In this document: positions 42,609 through 52,036 of the stretch, in pieces
How the letters are laid out: each line of letters starts with the position of its first letter
Numbering within the stretch: position 1 is the stretch's first letter
Assembly (NCBI RefSeq): GCF_001426545.1
Contig: NZ_LMEZ01000001.1
Location: 248,967 to 312,966 of the forward strand
Origin: Mycobacterium sp. Root135
Lineage (GTDB): Bacteria; Actinomycetota; Actinomycetes; Mycobacteriales; Mycobacteriaceae
Length of the DNA: 64,000 bases
Direction: 5' to 3'
Notes under the pieces: generated by a model
The model's database searches: none
Told to the model about the DNA's origin: nothing
Seen by the model: the letters and a program-made list of their open reading frames with translations, nothing else
Made by a program: the position numbers and the translations under genes

Positions 42609-43796
42609 ATGACCCCGGAAGCCCATTCCGCTCCCGACATCGCGGCGGTGGACGAACTGCGCTTCCTCGCCGACGCGATTCGACGCGTCGACGCCGCCGC
42701 CGGTGCTGCGAATTGGGACGACGGGGCGCTCGCCGCCGTGCTCGCCGATGCCAACGCCGAGCTGTCCTCGGTGCAGGCCACCATCAGCGGCGACATCGCC
42801 GTGTCCGCCGCGTCCGCCCCGTGGCGTGAGCGCGCCGACGACTACGCAAGGGGCGTGGCGCGCACGCGCGGCGTGGTGGTGCCGCCCCGGCACGCCAGCG
42901 CGGACGCGGTCTTGGCGGTGGCGCTGGCGAGGATCGCCGTCGCCGAGGCCGTCGTCGCCGTCTGCCGCGCACGTGGCGCGGACGCCGCAGGCGCCGGCTC
43001 GGGGGAGAACCGAATCGCCGTCCTACGCGGCGCGCCGCTCTCCGGGCTCGGCAAGCGCGTCGTCGCCGAAGTGAGGCACCTCGTCGCCGACAAGCCGCGC
43101 GCCGTCCTGATGCGGCTGCTGATCACCCTTGGCATCAGCCTGGCCCTGGTGAGCGTCTTCCACTTCAGCGGCATGTCGAGGTACGACGACGTGAGCCGAT
43201 TGAGCCTCTACCTGTTCTCCGCGGTCGTCGGCAGCGTCGTGTGCACCAACGCGCTGTGTTTCGAGGCGCAACGGGTTCGCGACGCGATGTCGCACGGTGC
43301 CCGGCTCTGGCAGATCCTGGTGGCGAAGAACCTGGCGATGGCCTTGCTGATCACCGTCGCCGCCCTTCCCGTCGTCGTCTTCCTCACCGTGGCCAGCGAA
43401 GGCAACCCGGTAGCCCTCGTCGACCAGCTGGTCACCATGGTGTTCATCTGGCTCGGTGTCGGCAACGTGCTGTCGGTGTTGTATCCGCTTCGCCACGAAC
43501 CGATTTCGGCGCGTTTGCACGACAGCACGTGGAAGCCGTACCTGTTCTCGTTCGCGCTCTCCTACGGCGTCGGCCTCAGCGTGAACCTGATGATCTTCTG
43601 GCGGTTGTGGTCGCGCCAGACCGCGGCGACCGAGCTGTCCGGTGGCGAGTGGGCGGCCTTCTTGCTCGTGCTGCTCAGTGCGTTGGCCAGTTGGGTGCTG
43701 CTCACCGTATTCGCGGTCACCTGCAGTCGTGAGCCCGGCGTCCGCCGGATTCTGTCCCGCGAGATGGTCGCCTACCGTCCGGCTCACCAGCCGTAG
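42609..43796 (+). CDS. Polytopic membrane protein, ABC-2-permease-like
   Basis: A 395-residue protein. The first about 165 residues are soluble, Ala-rich and helical (likely coiled segments). The rest has six hydrophobic helices, for example LMRLLITLGISLALVSVF, LSLYLFSAVVGSVVCTNAL, LAMALLITVAALPVVVFLTVA and LLVLLSALASWVLLTVFAV. The arrangement is like an ABC-2 exporter permease, but no ATPase gene is adjacent and the family is not certain. ATG 42609 is preferred over the in-frame start at 42564. Confidence 0.6.
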   Translation: MTPEAHSAPDIAAVDELRFLADAIRRVDAAAGAANWDDGALAAVLADANAELSSVQATISGDIAVSAASAPWRERADDYARGVARTRGVVVPPRHASADAVLAVALARIAVAEAVVAVCRARGADAAGAGSGENRIAVLRGAPLSGLGKRVVAEVRHLVADKPRAVLMRLLITLGISLALVSVFHFSGMSRYDDVSRLSLYLFSAVVGSVVCTNALCFEAQRVRDAMSHGARLWQILVAKNLAMALLITVAALPVVVFLTVASEGNPVALVDQLVTMVFIWLGVGNVLSVLYPLRHEPISARLHDSTWKPYLFSFALSYGVGLSVNLMIFWRLWSRQTAATELSGGEWAAFLLVLLSALASWVLLTVFAVTCSREPGVRRILSREMVAYRPAHQP

Positions 43797-43919
43797 GGCG
43801 TCGACGCGTCATCGTGCTCCAGGCATGGCGGGTCGACGGGTTTTGGACTAACGTGCCGTGGGCAATCAGCCCGTCGCCTGTGAGCGCGATCACAGGCACC
43901 TACGAAGGGTGGCGCTCAG

Positions 43920-45326
43920 ATGACCGACCATGTGTCCACCGAAGGCCAGACGTCGCAGCCGGATTCCCCGGACGGCGGCCTCGGCACCAGCCTCAAACCG
44001 CGCCACATCACCATGATCTCGATCGCCGGCGTCATCGGCGCCGGCCTGTTCGTGGGATCGGCCAACGCCATCAAGGAGGCCGGTCCCGCGGTTCTGATCT
44101 CCTACTTCATGGCGGGCACGCTCGTCGTCCTGGTGATGCGGATGTTGGGGGAGATGGCGACGGCCAACCCCGACACCGGTTCCTTCTCCGTCTACTCGGA
44201 CCGGGCGCTGGGTGGCTGGGCGGGGTTCTCCGTCGGCTGGCTGTACTGGTGGTTCTGGGTGCTGGTCATTCCCGTCGAGGCCACCGCAGCGGCCGCGATC
44301 CTGTCTGAGCTCGTCGGCGCTCCCCAGTGGGTGTGGGCGCTCGCCGTCACGTTGTTGCTCACCGTCACCAACCTCATCAGCGTCGGCAATTACGGTGAAT
44401 TCGAATTCTGGTTCGCCCTCATCAAGGTCGTCGCCATCATCGCCTTCATCGGCATCGGCGTCGCGGCGATCTTCGGGCTCATTCCTGACTCCGAGGTCAG
44501 CGGGATCAGCGCGCTGACGCAACCAGACGGGTTCATGCCCAACGGCTTTGGCGCGGTCATCGCAGGCATGTTGGTGACCATGTTCTCGTTCATGGGAACC
44601 GAGATCGTCACCATCGCCGCCGCCGAGTCGCCCGACCCGACCACCGGCATCAGCAAGGCCGTGAACTCGGTGATCTGGCGAATCTCGTTGTTCTACATCG
44701 GATCCATCTTCGTGATCGTCGCCCTGATCCCGTACGACAAGCTCGACAACGGCTCGTACCAGACCACGCTCGAGGCGATCGGCATCCCGGGGTCGAAGAT
44801 CATCATGGACCTCGTCATCCTGACCGCAGTCGCGTCGTGCCTGAACTCCGCGCTCTACACCGCATCTCGGATGCTCTTCTCCCTGGGTGACCGCAGGGAT
44901 GCGCCGAGGGTCGTGCGGAAGCTGACCGGCAACGGCGTGCCGTGGGTCGCCGTGCTGGCGTCGATGGTGGTGGGCTTCCTGGCGGTGGTCGGCAACTACC
45001 TGTTGCCGGAGAAGATCTTCGCCTACCTGCTGGCGACCAGTGGTGCCATCGCCCTGTTCGTCTATCTCGCGATCGCGGCCAGTCAGTTCGTCCTCGGGCG
45101 CACCATGCGCGCCAAAGGCGAGGAGGCACCGGTCAAGATGTGGCTGTTCCCGTACCTGACGATCGTGGTCATGGTGGCCATCGTCGTGGTTCTGGTGCTG
45201 ATGGCGTTCGATCCCGATCAGCAGTCGGCCATCTTCCTGTCCTTGATCTCCGCGGTCTTCATCATCGGGGCAGGCGTCGTCGTCCACCGGCGTCGCGGCC
45301 ACAGCCTGACGGACTCGACGCTCTAG
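43920..45326 (+). CDS. Amino-acid permease, GabP-like (APC superfamily)
   Basis: A 468-residue transporter with twelve predicted helices. The APC signature is LKPRHITMISIAGVIGAGLFVGSANAI (helix 1, split), followed by GTEIVTIAAAESPDP in helix 6 and the charged loop ASRMLFSLGDRRDAP. Closest in character to GABA/aromatic amino acid permeases (GabP). Helix 1 and 6 features imply H+-coupled uptake. The stop overlaps the convergent SRPBCC stop by 3-4 bp. Confidence 0.88.
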   Translation: MTDHVSTEGQTSQPDSPDGGLGTSLKPRHITMISIAGVIGAGLFVGSANAIKEAGPAVLISYFMAGTLVVLVMRMLGEMATANPDTGSFSVYSDRALGGWAGFSVGWLYWWFWVLVIPVEATAAAAILSELVGAPQWVWALAVTLLLTVTNLISVGNYGEFEFWFALIKVVAIIAFIGIGVAAIFGLIPDSEVSGISALTQPDGFMPNGFGAVIAGMLVTMFSFMGTEIVTIAAAESPDPTTGISKAVNSVIWRISLFYIGSIFVIVALIPYDKLDNGSYQTTLEAIGIPGSKIIMDLVILTAVASCLNSALYTASRMLFSLGDRRDAPRVVRKLTGNGVPWVAVLASMVVGFLAVVGNYLLPEKIFAYLLATSGAIALFVYLAIAASQFVLGRTMRAKGEEAPVKMWLFPYLTIVVMVAIVVVLVLMAFDPDQQSAIFLSLISAVFIIGAGVVVHRRRGHSLTDSTL

Positions 45327-45763
45327 CCCTTCTTGACCTGCAGCACCCGGTCTCGCAGACCGGTGGTTGCGGTCTCCAGTAGGCCCTTCGCGCCGCGCTT
45401 GATCAGGAACGACGGCAGCGGCACGATCGGGTCGACCGTGATGTCGAACCTCACGTGGGTGGAATCGCCCGCGGATGTCAGGGTGTAGCGCGCTTCCTGC
45501 GCTCGTTGCTGCTGGGCGCTGATCAACGTCCAGCCGACCCCGTCCGGATGGACGACGTGGGCGAGTTCCTGCTCGTCGCTGACCCCGACGATCTTGACCA
45601 CCTGCCGAGATCGGCTCGGGCGTCCCTCCGCATCGCGTTCGAGGACTTCGATCTCCTGGTGAGCTGGGGACCATTCGGGCAGCGATTCCAGGTCGAACAG
45701 CACGTCGAGGATTTCGCGGGGCGTCGCCTCGATGGTGATTTCGCGTGATTCGGTAACGGCCAT
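45323..45763 (-). CDS. SRPBCC (START/polyketide-cyclase-like) protein
   Basis: A 146-residue protein with the SRPBCC pattern ITIEATPREILDVLFDLESLPEWSPAHQEIEVLERD and a C-terminal long helix (FLIKRGAKGLLETATTGLRDRVL). Such folds bind hydrophobic ligands. Mycobacteria have many small paralogues of unknown function. ATG 45763 begins the domain; the open frame upstream is antisense to the repeat protein. Confidence 0.85.
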   Translation of the reverse strand: MAVTESREITIEATPREILDVLFDLESLPEWSPAHQEIEVLERDAEGRPSRSRQVVKIVGVSDEQELAHVVHPDGVGWTLISAQQQRAQEARYTLTSAGDSTHVRFDITVDPIVPLPSFLIKRGAKGLLETATTGLRDRVLQVKKG

Positions 45764-45827
45764 GGGGGCAACGTATCCGACGCAACAATGATGTTTCGAG
45801 CAGATTGGCAGGTGGTACTCACCCGCC

Positions 45828-46301
45828 ATGAGAAAACACCTCATGACACAGATCCTCTTCGCCGGCGCCGGAGCGACGGCGATTGCCCTTGCACCGCTCG
45901 CGGGAGCGAACCCACCGCCGCCGTGTGGCGTCGAGGGCACCCCCGCGTGCGCCGTTGCCGGTCCCGATGGTGCCGCCGCAGGCGCGCCGGGGACTGGCGC
46001 GACCGCCGGTCCAGACGGCGCATCGGCCGTGGCGCCGGGTACCGGGGCCACCGCAGGTCCTGACGGCGCTGGCGTGACCGTGCCTGGCGCAGGCGCGCAG
46101 GCCGGCCCCGATGGCGTAGGCGCAGTCGTCCCCGGCGCGGGAGCGCAGGCGGGTCCCGGCGGTACCGAGGCCACCGTGCCAGGCGCGGGCGCCGCGACCA
46201 GTCCTGGCGGAGCCAGTGCGTACGTTCCTGGCGGAAGTGCCAACGCCGGTCCCGGAGGTGCGAGCTTCTGCGTTCCGAACTTCTGTGCCAACGCCGGGTA
46301 G
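45828..46301 (+). CDS. Exported Gly/Ala/Pro protein made of seven 16-residue repeats
   Basis: A 157-residue predicted secreted protein. A signal peptide (residues 1-27; ATG 45843, M6, is an alternative start) is followed by PPPCGVEGTPAC, then exactly seven tandem 16-residue repeats from residue 44 to 155. The consensus is AGPDGAxAxVPGAGAQ; examples are AGPDGASAVAPGTGAT and AGPDGAGVTVPGAGAQ. The last unit carries CVPNFC, so a Cys pair flanks each end of the array. Composition recalls elastin- or PGRS-like mycobacterial surface proteins, but this is not a PE_PGRS. No function is known. Confidence 0.75.
   Translation: MRKHLMTQILFAGAGATAIALAPLAGANPPPPCGVEGTPACAVAGPDGAAAGAPGTGATAGPDGASAVAPGTGATAGPDGAGVTVPGAGAQAGPDGVGAVVPGAGAQAGPGGTEATVPGAGAATSPGGASAYVPGGSANAGPGGASFCVPNFCANAG
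45957..46292 (+). repeat. Seven tandem 48-bp coding repeats
   Basis: The seven 16-codon units of the exported repeat protein occupy 7 x 48 bp with no insertions or deletions. Units 1-4 are most alike (ggtccngacggcg cores); units 5-7 have diverged (PDG to PGG). This suggests recent expansion at the 5' end of the array. Confidence 0.85.
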
Positions 46302-46317
46302 CAACACCCGATTTTGA

Positions 46318-46364
46318 GCCCAAGACCCCCGAGGTGATCGACGATCGCCTCGGGGGTCTTGGGC
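46318..46364. terminator. Very strong bidirectional-type terminator hairpin
   Basis: gcccaagacccccgagg (46318-46334) pairs perfectly with cctcgggggtcttgggc (46348-46364), a 17-bp stem that can extend inwards through gatc/gatc. It is preceded by attttg and followed by attcg. It closes the repeat-protein gene and isolates it from the mmpL operon. Confidence 0.85.
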
Positions 46365-46397
46365 ATTCGTACCCCTGATGGACCGCTAAGTCACCAC

Positions 46398-46452
46398 CTG
46401 TTGACATAGCCCTGGACGTCCCCTACGGTCACAAGTCATCAACTGTTGACAT
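46398..46452 (+). promoter_or_regulatory. Promoter and possible operator repeats upstream of the mmpL operon
   Basis: TTGACA (46401-46406) is followed by a 17-bp spacer and TACGGT (46424-46429), a good SigA-type promoter 45 bp before the mmpL start. The decamer ctgttgacat occurs at 46398-46407 and again at 46443-46452. The second copy is part of the near-palindrome tcaactgttga (46439-46449). One copy covers the -35 element and the other lies after the -10, the layout expected of a repressor-controlled promoter. No regulator gene is adjacent. Confidence 0.6.
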
Positions 46453-46473
46453 GTGCATCGTGAGGAGTCGGCC

Positions 46474-48783
46474 GTGACGCAAGCGACCTCGGGGCATTCG
46501 TTTCTGAGCGACATCGCCAGGGCGGCGATCGCCGCGCCCCGACGCTTCGTCGCGATTGCAGCGTTGGTCACCGTCGCGGCCGGAATCTTCGGCGTTCCAG
46601 TCGCCAAGACGTTGTGCGCCTGCGGTTTCGAGGATCCCACGTCGGAATCTGCGCGGGCCACGGCCCTCCTGGCCGACGAATTCGACCAGGGCGGCCCCCA
46701 GCTGATCTTCGTCGTCTCCGACCCGAACGGATACGGCAGCGACACCGCCCGTGCCATCGGCCTCGGCATCGTCGGCGAACTGGAGCGCTCGCCCGACGTC
46801 GCGACCGTCACGTCGGCGTGGACCGTCCCGGCGTCGGCGGCCACCGGACTGATCGGCGACGACGGCCGCTCCGGTCTGATCTTTGCCGGCGTGTCGGGTG
46901 ACGACGTCAAGGCCCAGGAGACCGCCAGGAACCTGTCCGACTTGCTCGCCCACGACCGCGACGGCGTGACCGTCCGGTCCGGCGGAACGGCGATGCTCAA
47001 CGTACAGATCACCGAGCAGTCCCAACACGACCTGATGGTGATGGAGTCGCTGGCGATACCGCTGAGCTTCGTCGTCTTGATCTGGGTGTTCGGCGGCGTT
47101 CTGGCGGCGTTGATCCCGATCGCCGTCGGCGGAATGGCGATTCTCGGTGCTCTGGCCGTACTTCGCGGCGTCACCTTCTTCACCGATGTTTCGATATTCG
47201 CCCTGAACCTCAGTGCCGCAATGGGTTTGGCCCTCGCCATCGACTACACGCTGTTGATCCTCAGCCGTTACCGCGACGAGATCGCCGACGGTGTCCCGCG
47301 TGACGAAGCCCTGGTGAAGACCATGGGGACCGCCGGCCGCACCGTGCTGTTCTCGGCGACCATCGTGGCGTTGTCGATGGCCATGATGGCGCTGTTTCCG
47401 ATGCACTTCCTCAAGTCGTTCGCCTATGCGGGAGTCGCGACGGTCGCCTTCGCCGCGGCGGCCGCACTCTTGGTCACCCCTGCGGTCATCGTGTTGCTCG
47501 GAGACCGCTTGAACGCGTGGAAGATTCGTGGGCCGTTTCGTCGGTCCACCGCGGCGCACCGCTCCGTCGGCCAACCATTCCTCTACCGGTGGACCAAGGG
47601 CGTCATGCGCCATGCCGTACCGATCGGCGTCGCCGTCGTCGGGGTGATGCTGTTGCTCGGCGCGCCGTTCCTCGGGGTCGAGTGGGGCTTCCCCGACGAC
47701 AGGGTGCTACCGGCGTCGGCGTCGGCACATCAGGTCGGCAACCACCTTCGCGAGGCCTTCGTCGACGACTCGGCCACTGCGGTCACCGTCGTCGTGCCCG
47801 ACGCGAAGGACCTCGTTGCTGCGGACTTCGCCCGCTACGCCGCCGACCTGGCCCGCGTGACTGACGTCACGCACGTGTCCCCGCCGACCCAGGCCGACGG
47901 GAGCGCCTTCCTGACGGTGTACAGCGCCGCACCGCTGTTCTCCGACGGTTCGCAGGCTCAGCTGGACCGCCTGCACGAGGTGCCGGGTCCCAGTGGCCGA
48001 GGGGTTCTGCTGACCGGCACCGCGCAGACCAACGCCGACAGCGTCCACGCCATCACCTCGCGGCTGCCCCTCGTGCTCGGGTTGATCGCGGCGATCATGT
48101 TCGTGGTGCTGTTCTTGCTCACCGGCAGCGTGGCGATCCCTGTGAAGGCGTTGCTGCTCAACGCGTTGTCTCTGACGGCGGCCTTCGGCGCAATGGTCTG
48201 GATCTTCCAGGATGGCCACCTCGGCGGGCTCGGAACGACGACGACCGGGACGCTTGTCGCCAACATCCCGGTGTTGTTGTTCTGCATCGCCTTTGGGTTG
48301 TCGATGGACTACGAGGTGTTCCTCGTCTCGCGCATTCGCGAGTTCTGGCTGGAATCCGGCGGGGCTGGCGACGCGGGTGACGCGCGGGCCAGGAGCGACG
48401 AGAGCGTGGCGCTCGGCATCTCCCGTACCGGTCGAGTCGTGACCGCCGCAGCGGTGGTGATGTCGATTTCGTTCGCGGCGCTCATCGCCGCCGAGGTGTC
48501 GTTCATGCGGATGTTCGGGCTGGGCCTCACCCTCGCCATCCTCACCGACGCCACGCTGGTGCGGATGGTTCTCGTGCCGGCGTTCATGCGCATGATGGGC
48601 GAGTGGAACTGGTGGTCACCACGGTGGCTCACGCGGCTCCACGACCGCTTCGGCCTCGACGACGGTCACGGTGCCCGCCCCGATGCCCCGACGCCACACC
48701 ACCAACATCACGTCGGAGCGACCACCGTCGCCAGCTCCGTTCATCTGACCCGTGAACCATTCGGTCCCGGGTGTCGTGTCTAG
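46474..48783 (+). CDS. MmpL-family RND lipid transporter
   Basis: A 769-residue transporter with two MMPL halves, each having one helix, a large periplasmic porter domain and a five-helix bundle. Conserved Asp-Tyr proton-relay pairs are in [24 protein letters not shown] text (first half, ALAIDYTLL) and [17 protein letters not shown] (second half). It is shorter than siderophore or TDM exporters, and lacks a long C-terminal tail, so it resembles MmpL11/13-size members. GTG 46474 is preceded by GAGGAG. It is first in an operon with a type III polyketide synthase, so the cargo is probably the phenolic lipid or pyrone made there. Confidence 0.88.
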   Translation: MTQATSGHSFLSDIARAAIAAPRRFVAIAALVTVAAGIFGVPVAKTLCACGFEDPTSESARATALLADEFDQGGPQLIFVVSDPNGYGSDTARAIGLGIVGELERSPDVATVTSAWTVPASAATGLIGDDGRSGLIFAGVSGDDVKAQETARNLSDLLAHDRDGVTVRSGGTAMLNVQITEQSQHDLMVMESLAIPLSFVVLIWVFGGVLAALIPIAVGGMAILGALAVLRGVTFFTDVSIFALNLSAAMGLALAIDYTLLILSRYRDEIADGVPRDEALVKTMGTAGRTVLFSATIVALSMAMMALFPMHFLKSFAYAGVATVAFAAAAALLVTPAVIVLLGDRLNAWKIRGPFRRSTAAHRSVGQPFLYRWTKGVMRHAVPIGVAVVGVMLLLGAPFLGVEWGFPDDRVLPASASAHQVGNHLREAFVDDSATAVTVVVPDAKDLVAADFARYAADLARVTDVTHVSPPTQADGSAFLTVYSAAPLFSDGSQAQLDRLHEVPGPSGRGVLLTGTAQTNADSVHAITSRLPLVLGLIAAIMFVVLFLLTGSVAIPVKALLLNALSLTAAFGAMVWIFQDGHLGGLGTTTTGTLVANIPVLLFCIAFGLSMDYEVFLVSRIREFWLESGGAGDAGDARARSDESVALGISRTGRVVTAAAVVMSISFAALIAAEVSFMRMFGLGLTLAILTDATLVRMVLVPAFMRMMGEWNWWSPRWLTRLHDRFGLDDGHGARPDAPTPHHQHHVGATTVASSVHLTREPFGPGCRV

Positions 48784-48799
48784 GAAGAAGGAGGGCGCC

Positions 48800-49858
48800 A
48801 TGACTGTGATCGCCGCCGTACGGGGAGAACTCCCAACGAACCGCTATACCCAGGCCGAGGTGACTGAGGCGCTGCTGGCCATTCCCGGCTATGCGGAGTA
48901 CGCCGAGCCCATTCGGAAGCTGCATCGGAGCGCGAAGGTCGACAGCAGGCACATGGTGCTCTCGCTGGAGGAGTACGCCACGCTCGACGACTTCGGCACG
49001 GCCAACGACATCTTCATCGAACACGCCGTCGAGCTCGGCTGCGCAGCGGTGTTGGGCGCACTCGACGACGCCGGCCTCGAGCCGGCGGACGTCGACGTCA
49101 TCTACTCGACGACCGTCACCGGCCTCGCAGTGCCGACGCTCGACGCCCGCATCGCCGCCCGGATCGGCCTGCGGCCAGACGTGCGGCGAGTGCCGATGTT
49201 CGGGCTCGGCTGCGTCGCGGGCGCGGCCGGCGTGGCACGCTTGCACGACTACCTGCGGGGTGCGCCCGACGACGTCGCCGTGCTGGTCGCCGTGGAACTG
49301 TGCTCGCTGGTGCCCAAGCGAAACCCGTCGATGGCGACCGTCGTGGGCAGCAGCTTGTTCGGCGACGGGGCGGCCGCCGTGGTCGCCGTGGGCGACCGCC
49401 GCGCCAAGGGCATGGTCGCCTCGGGGCCGGAGGTGCTCGACTCGCGGAGTCACCTGTACCCCGATTCGGAACGCACCATGGGCTGGGACGTCGACTCGAC
49501 CGGTTTCCGCTTGGTGCTCTCGCCTGACGTTCCCCAGGTGGTCGAACGCTACCTCGGTGACGACGTCACCGAATTCCTTGCCACACATGACAAGACGATC
49601 GAGGACGTCGGTACCTGGGTGAGTCACCCCGGCGGTCCCAAGGTCATCGAGGCCATCACCGCCACCCTCGGCCTGTCCGACGACGCGCTCGAGCTGACAT
49701 GGCGTTCGCTGGCGGAGGTGGGCAACCTGTCCTCGGCGTCGGTGCTGCACGTGCTGCGCGACACCATCGCCAAGCGTCCCGAGCCGGGAACGTCAGGTCT
49801 GATGATGGCCATGGGTCCGGGTTTCTGCTCGGAGCTCGTCCTGCTGCGGTGGAGGTGA
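48800..49858 (+). CDS. Type III polyketide synthase (chalcone/stilbene synthase family)
   Basis: A 352-residue homodimeric KAS-fold enzyme that extends fatty acyl-CoA starters with malonyl-CoA to give alkylpyrones or alkylresorcinols. The catalytic triad is C138 in [13 protein letters not shown]276 in [10 protein letters not shown] and N309 in [10 protein letters not shown]. Length and sequence are in the range of mycobacterial Pks10/Pks11/Pks18. ATG 48800 has an AAGGAGGG ribosome-binding site, 16 bp after mmpL. The downstream methyltransferase and flavoprotein genes match tailoring enzymes of phenolic-lipid clusters. Confidence 0.92.
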   Translation: MTVIAAVRGELPTNRYTQAEVTEALLAIPGYAEYAEPIRKLHRSAKVDSRHMVLSLEEYATLDDFGTANDIFIEHAVELGCAAVLGALDDAGLEPADVDVIYSTTVTGLAVPTLDARIAARIGLRPDVRRVPMFGLGCVAGAAGVARLHDYLRGAPDDVAVLVAVELCSLVPKRNPSMATVVGSSLFGDGAAAVVAVGDRRAKGMVASGPEVLDSRSHLYPDSERTMGWDVDSTGFRLVLSPDVPQVVERYLGDDVTEFLATHDKTIEDVGTWVSHPGGPKVIEAITATLGLSDDALELTWRSLAEVGNLSSASVLHVLRDTIAKRPEPGTSGLMMAMGPGFCSELVLLRWR

Positions 49859-49862
49859 CCCG

Positions 49863-50372
49863 ATGACCTGGTACGTGCTGCTGATCGTCGTCGTCGGCGT
49901 CGAGCGGATCGCCGAACTCGTCGTCTCCAAGCGAAACTTGGCCTGGAGTAAGGCCAACGGCGGCACCGAATTCGGGGCCGCGCACTATCCCACGATGGTC
50001 GTCCTGCACGTCGGCCTTCTGGTGGGCTGCCTCGTCGAGCCGCTCGTCCTGCATCGACCGTTCATCCCCGCCCTCGGCTGGCCCATGCTGGCCGTCGTGG
50101 TCGCGGCCCAGGTGCTGCGGTGGTGGTGCATCACCACCCTCGGATCGCAGTGGAACACCAGGGTGGTCGTCATCCCGGGGGCCGACCGCGTCACCGGCGG
50201 CCCATACCGCCTCATCCCGCACCCGAACTACGTCGCCGTGGTGACCGAGGGTGTCGCGCTGCCGCTGGTGCACAGTTCCTGGATCACCGCGGTGGTCTTC
50301 ACCGTGCTCAACGCGGCGCTGCTGCGGACGCGGATCAAGGTGGAGAACGCCGCGCTCGCGAGCCTGTCGTGA
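49863..50372 (+). CDS. Isoprenylcysteine-carboxyl-methyltransferase-like membrane methyltransferase
   Basis: A 169-residue membrane protein with four or so helices. The ICMT motif is GPYRLIPHPNYVAVVTEGVALPL near the C-terminus, with RWWCITTLGSQWNTRVVVIPG before it. Homologues next to type III PKS genes (SrsB of Streptomyces griseus) O-methylate alkylresorcinol-type products. It starts 4 bp after the PKS stop, and its TGA overlaps the next GTG. Confidence 0.88.
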   Translation: MTWYVLLIVVVGVERIAELVVSKRNLAWSKANGGTEFGAAHYPTMVVLHVGLLVGCLVEPLVLHRPFIPALGWPMLAVVVAAQVLRWWCITTLGSQWNTRVVVIPGADRVTGGPYRLIPHPNYVAVVTEGVALPLVHSSWITAVVFTVLNAALLRTRIKVENAALASLS

Positions 50373-51385
50373 TCGACCTCTTGGTGGGCGGCGGCGGACC
50401 CGCGGGTCTGGCCACCGCGCTGTACGCGGCACAGGCCGGGCTCGAGGTCGTCGTGGTGGAGCGGCGAACGGGCGACCTCGACAAGGCCTGCGGCGAGGGC
50501 ATGATGCCGCACACCCTCGCGCACCTGGCCCATCTCGGGGTCGACCCGAAAGGCCGGGCGCTGCATGGGATCAGCTATCTGGGTGGTGGCCGTCGCGTCG
50601 ACGCGACCTTCCGGGCGGGCACCGGTCTCGGCGTGCGCAGGACGGTACTTCACGCCGCCCTGCGGGACGCGGCCGACGACGCCGGGGTCCGGTTCGTCCA
50701 CCAGGACGTCGGGCCGGTGACGCAGGACGACTCGTCGGTCCGCGTTGGAGATCTCAGGGCCAGATACCTGGCGGCTGCGGACGGGTTGCACTCGCCCGTT
50801 CGGCGCTCGCTCGGCCTCGAGAAGGCCAGTCCTGGGCCGCGTCGGTGGGGGATTCGGCGGCACGTCCAGATCGCGCCGTGGACGGACTCCGTCGAGGTGC
50901 ACTGGGCGCGTGGCGCGGAGGCCTACGTGACGCCGGTCGCCGACGACTGTGTCGGCATCGCGATCCTCAGTTCCACCCGCGGCGGATTCGACAGCCACTT
51001 CGACGAGTTTCCCCTGCTGCGGGAGCGGGTCGACGGGCACGCCCACGGGCCGGATCGGGCGGCTGGTCCGCTACGGCAGTCGGCCCGCAGTCGGACGGCG
51101 GGCCGGGTGATGTTGGTCGGCGACGCGGCCGGCTACGTCGACGCGCTGACGGGCGAGGGCATGGGGCTCGCGTTCGGCGCCGCACGGCAATTGGTGAACT
51201 GCGTGGTTGCGGACAGGCCCGCCGACTACGACCGGCAGTGGCGACGGGTGACCCGGCGCTACCGGTTGTTGACGGCGGGGCTGGTGCGGGCCGGCGGCGT
51301 GCCGACGGTGCGGGCCCGCATCGTGCCCGCGGCGACGGCCCTGCCGCGGGTCTTTGCCATGGCGGTCAACCAGCTTGCGTACTGA
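50369..51385 (+). CDS. FAD-dependent hydroxylase/reductase (SrsC-like flavoprotein)
   Basis: A 338-residue flavoprotein. The FAD motif is LLVGGGGPAGLATALYAAQAGLEVVVVER (split at the GxGxxG), the middle motif is YLAAADGLHSPVRRSLGL (DG motif), and the second FAD motif is VMLVGDAAGYVDALTGEGMGLAFGA. It is in the phenol hydroxylase/geranylgeranyl reductase family. In srs-type clusters the third enzyme hydroxylates the methylated resorcinol to a hydroquinone or quinone. GTG 50369 overlaps the methyltransferase stop by 4 bp (GTGA). Confidence 0.87.
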   Translation: MIDLLVGGGGPAGLATALYAAQAGLEVVVVERRTGDLDKACGEGMMPHTLAHLAHLGVDPKGRALHGISYLGGGRRVDATFRAGTGLGVRRTVLHAALRDAADDAGVRFVHQDVGPVTQDDSSVRVGDLRARYLAAADGLHSPVRRSLGLEKASPGPRRWGIRRHVQIAPWTDSVEVHWARGAEAYVTPVADDCVGIAILSSTRGGFDSHFDEFPLLRERVDGHAHGPDRAAGPLRQSARSRTAGRVMLVGDAAGYVDALTGEGMGLAFGAARQLVNCVVADRPADYDRQWRRVTRRYRLLTAGLVRAGGVPTVRARIVPAATALPRVFAMAVNQLAY

Positions 51386-51452
51386 CCAGCGTGACGCCGC
51401 CAAGCGCCTACCCGACCCCACGAGTCGGCGCTGGGCTTGGCAGACTGTTCCC

Positions 51453-51950
<498 letters not shown>

Positions 51951-51962
51951 CTAACCCACGCT

Positions 51963-52025
51963 CGCCGAGCGTGAACTCGTTGGTCATGTTCGACGGAAAT
52001 GACGCCAACGAGTTCACTCTCGGCG
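51963..52025. terminator. Long hairpin between convergent tpx and tenA-like genes
   Basis: The 21-nt arm 51963-51983 (cgccgagcgtgaactcgttgg) is matched by 52005-52025 with a single mismatch, and inner tcat/atga bases extend the stem. It sits 13 bp after tpx and 12 bp from the convergent tenA stop, so it can end transcription from both sides. Confidence 0.8.
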
Positions 52026-52036
52026 GGGACTAGGCC

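Noticed and set aside
46429..47613. 394-codon minus-strand open frame opposite mmpL
   Set aside because: Arg/Gly/His-rich translation without any family pattern; the MmpL frame is complete.
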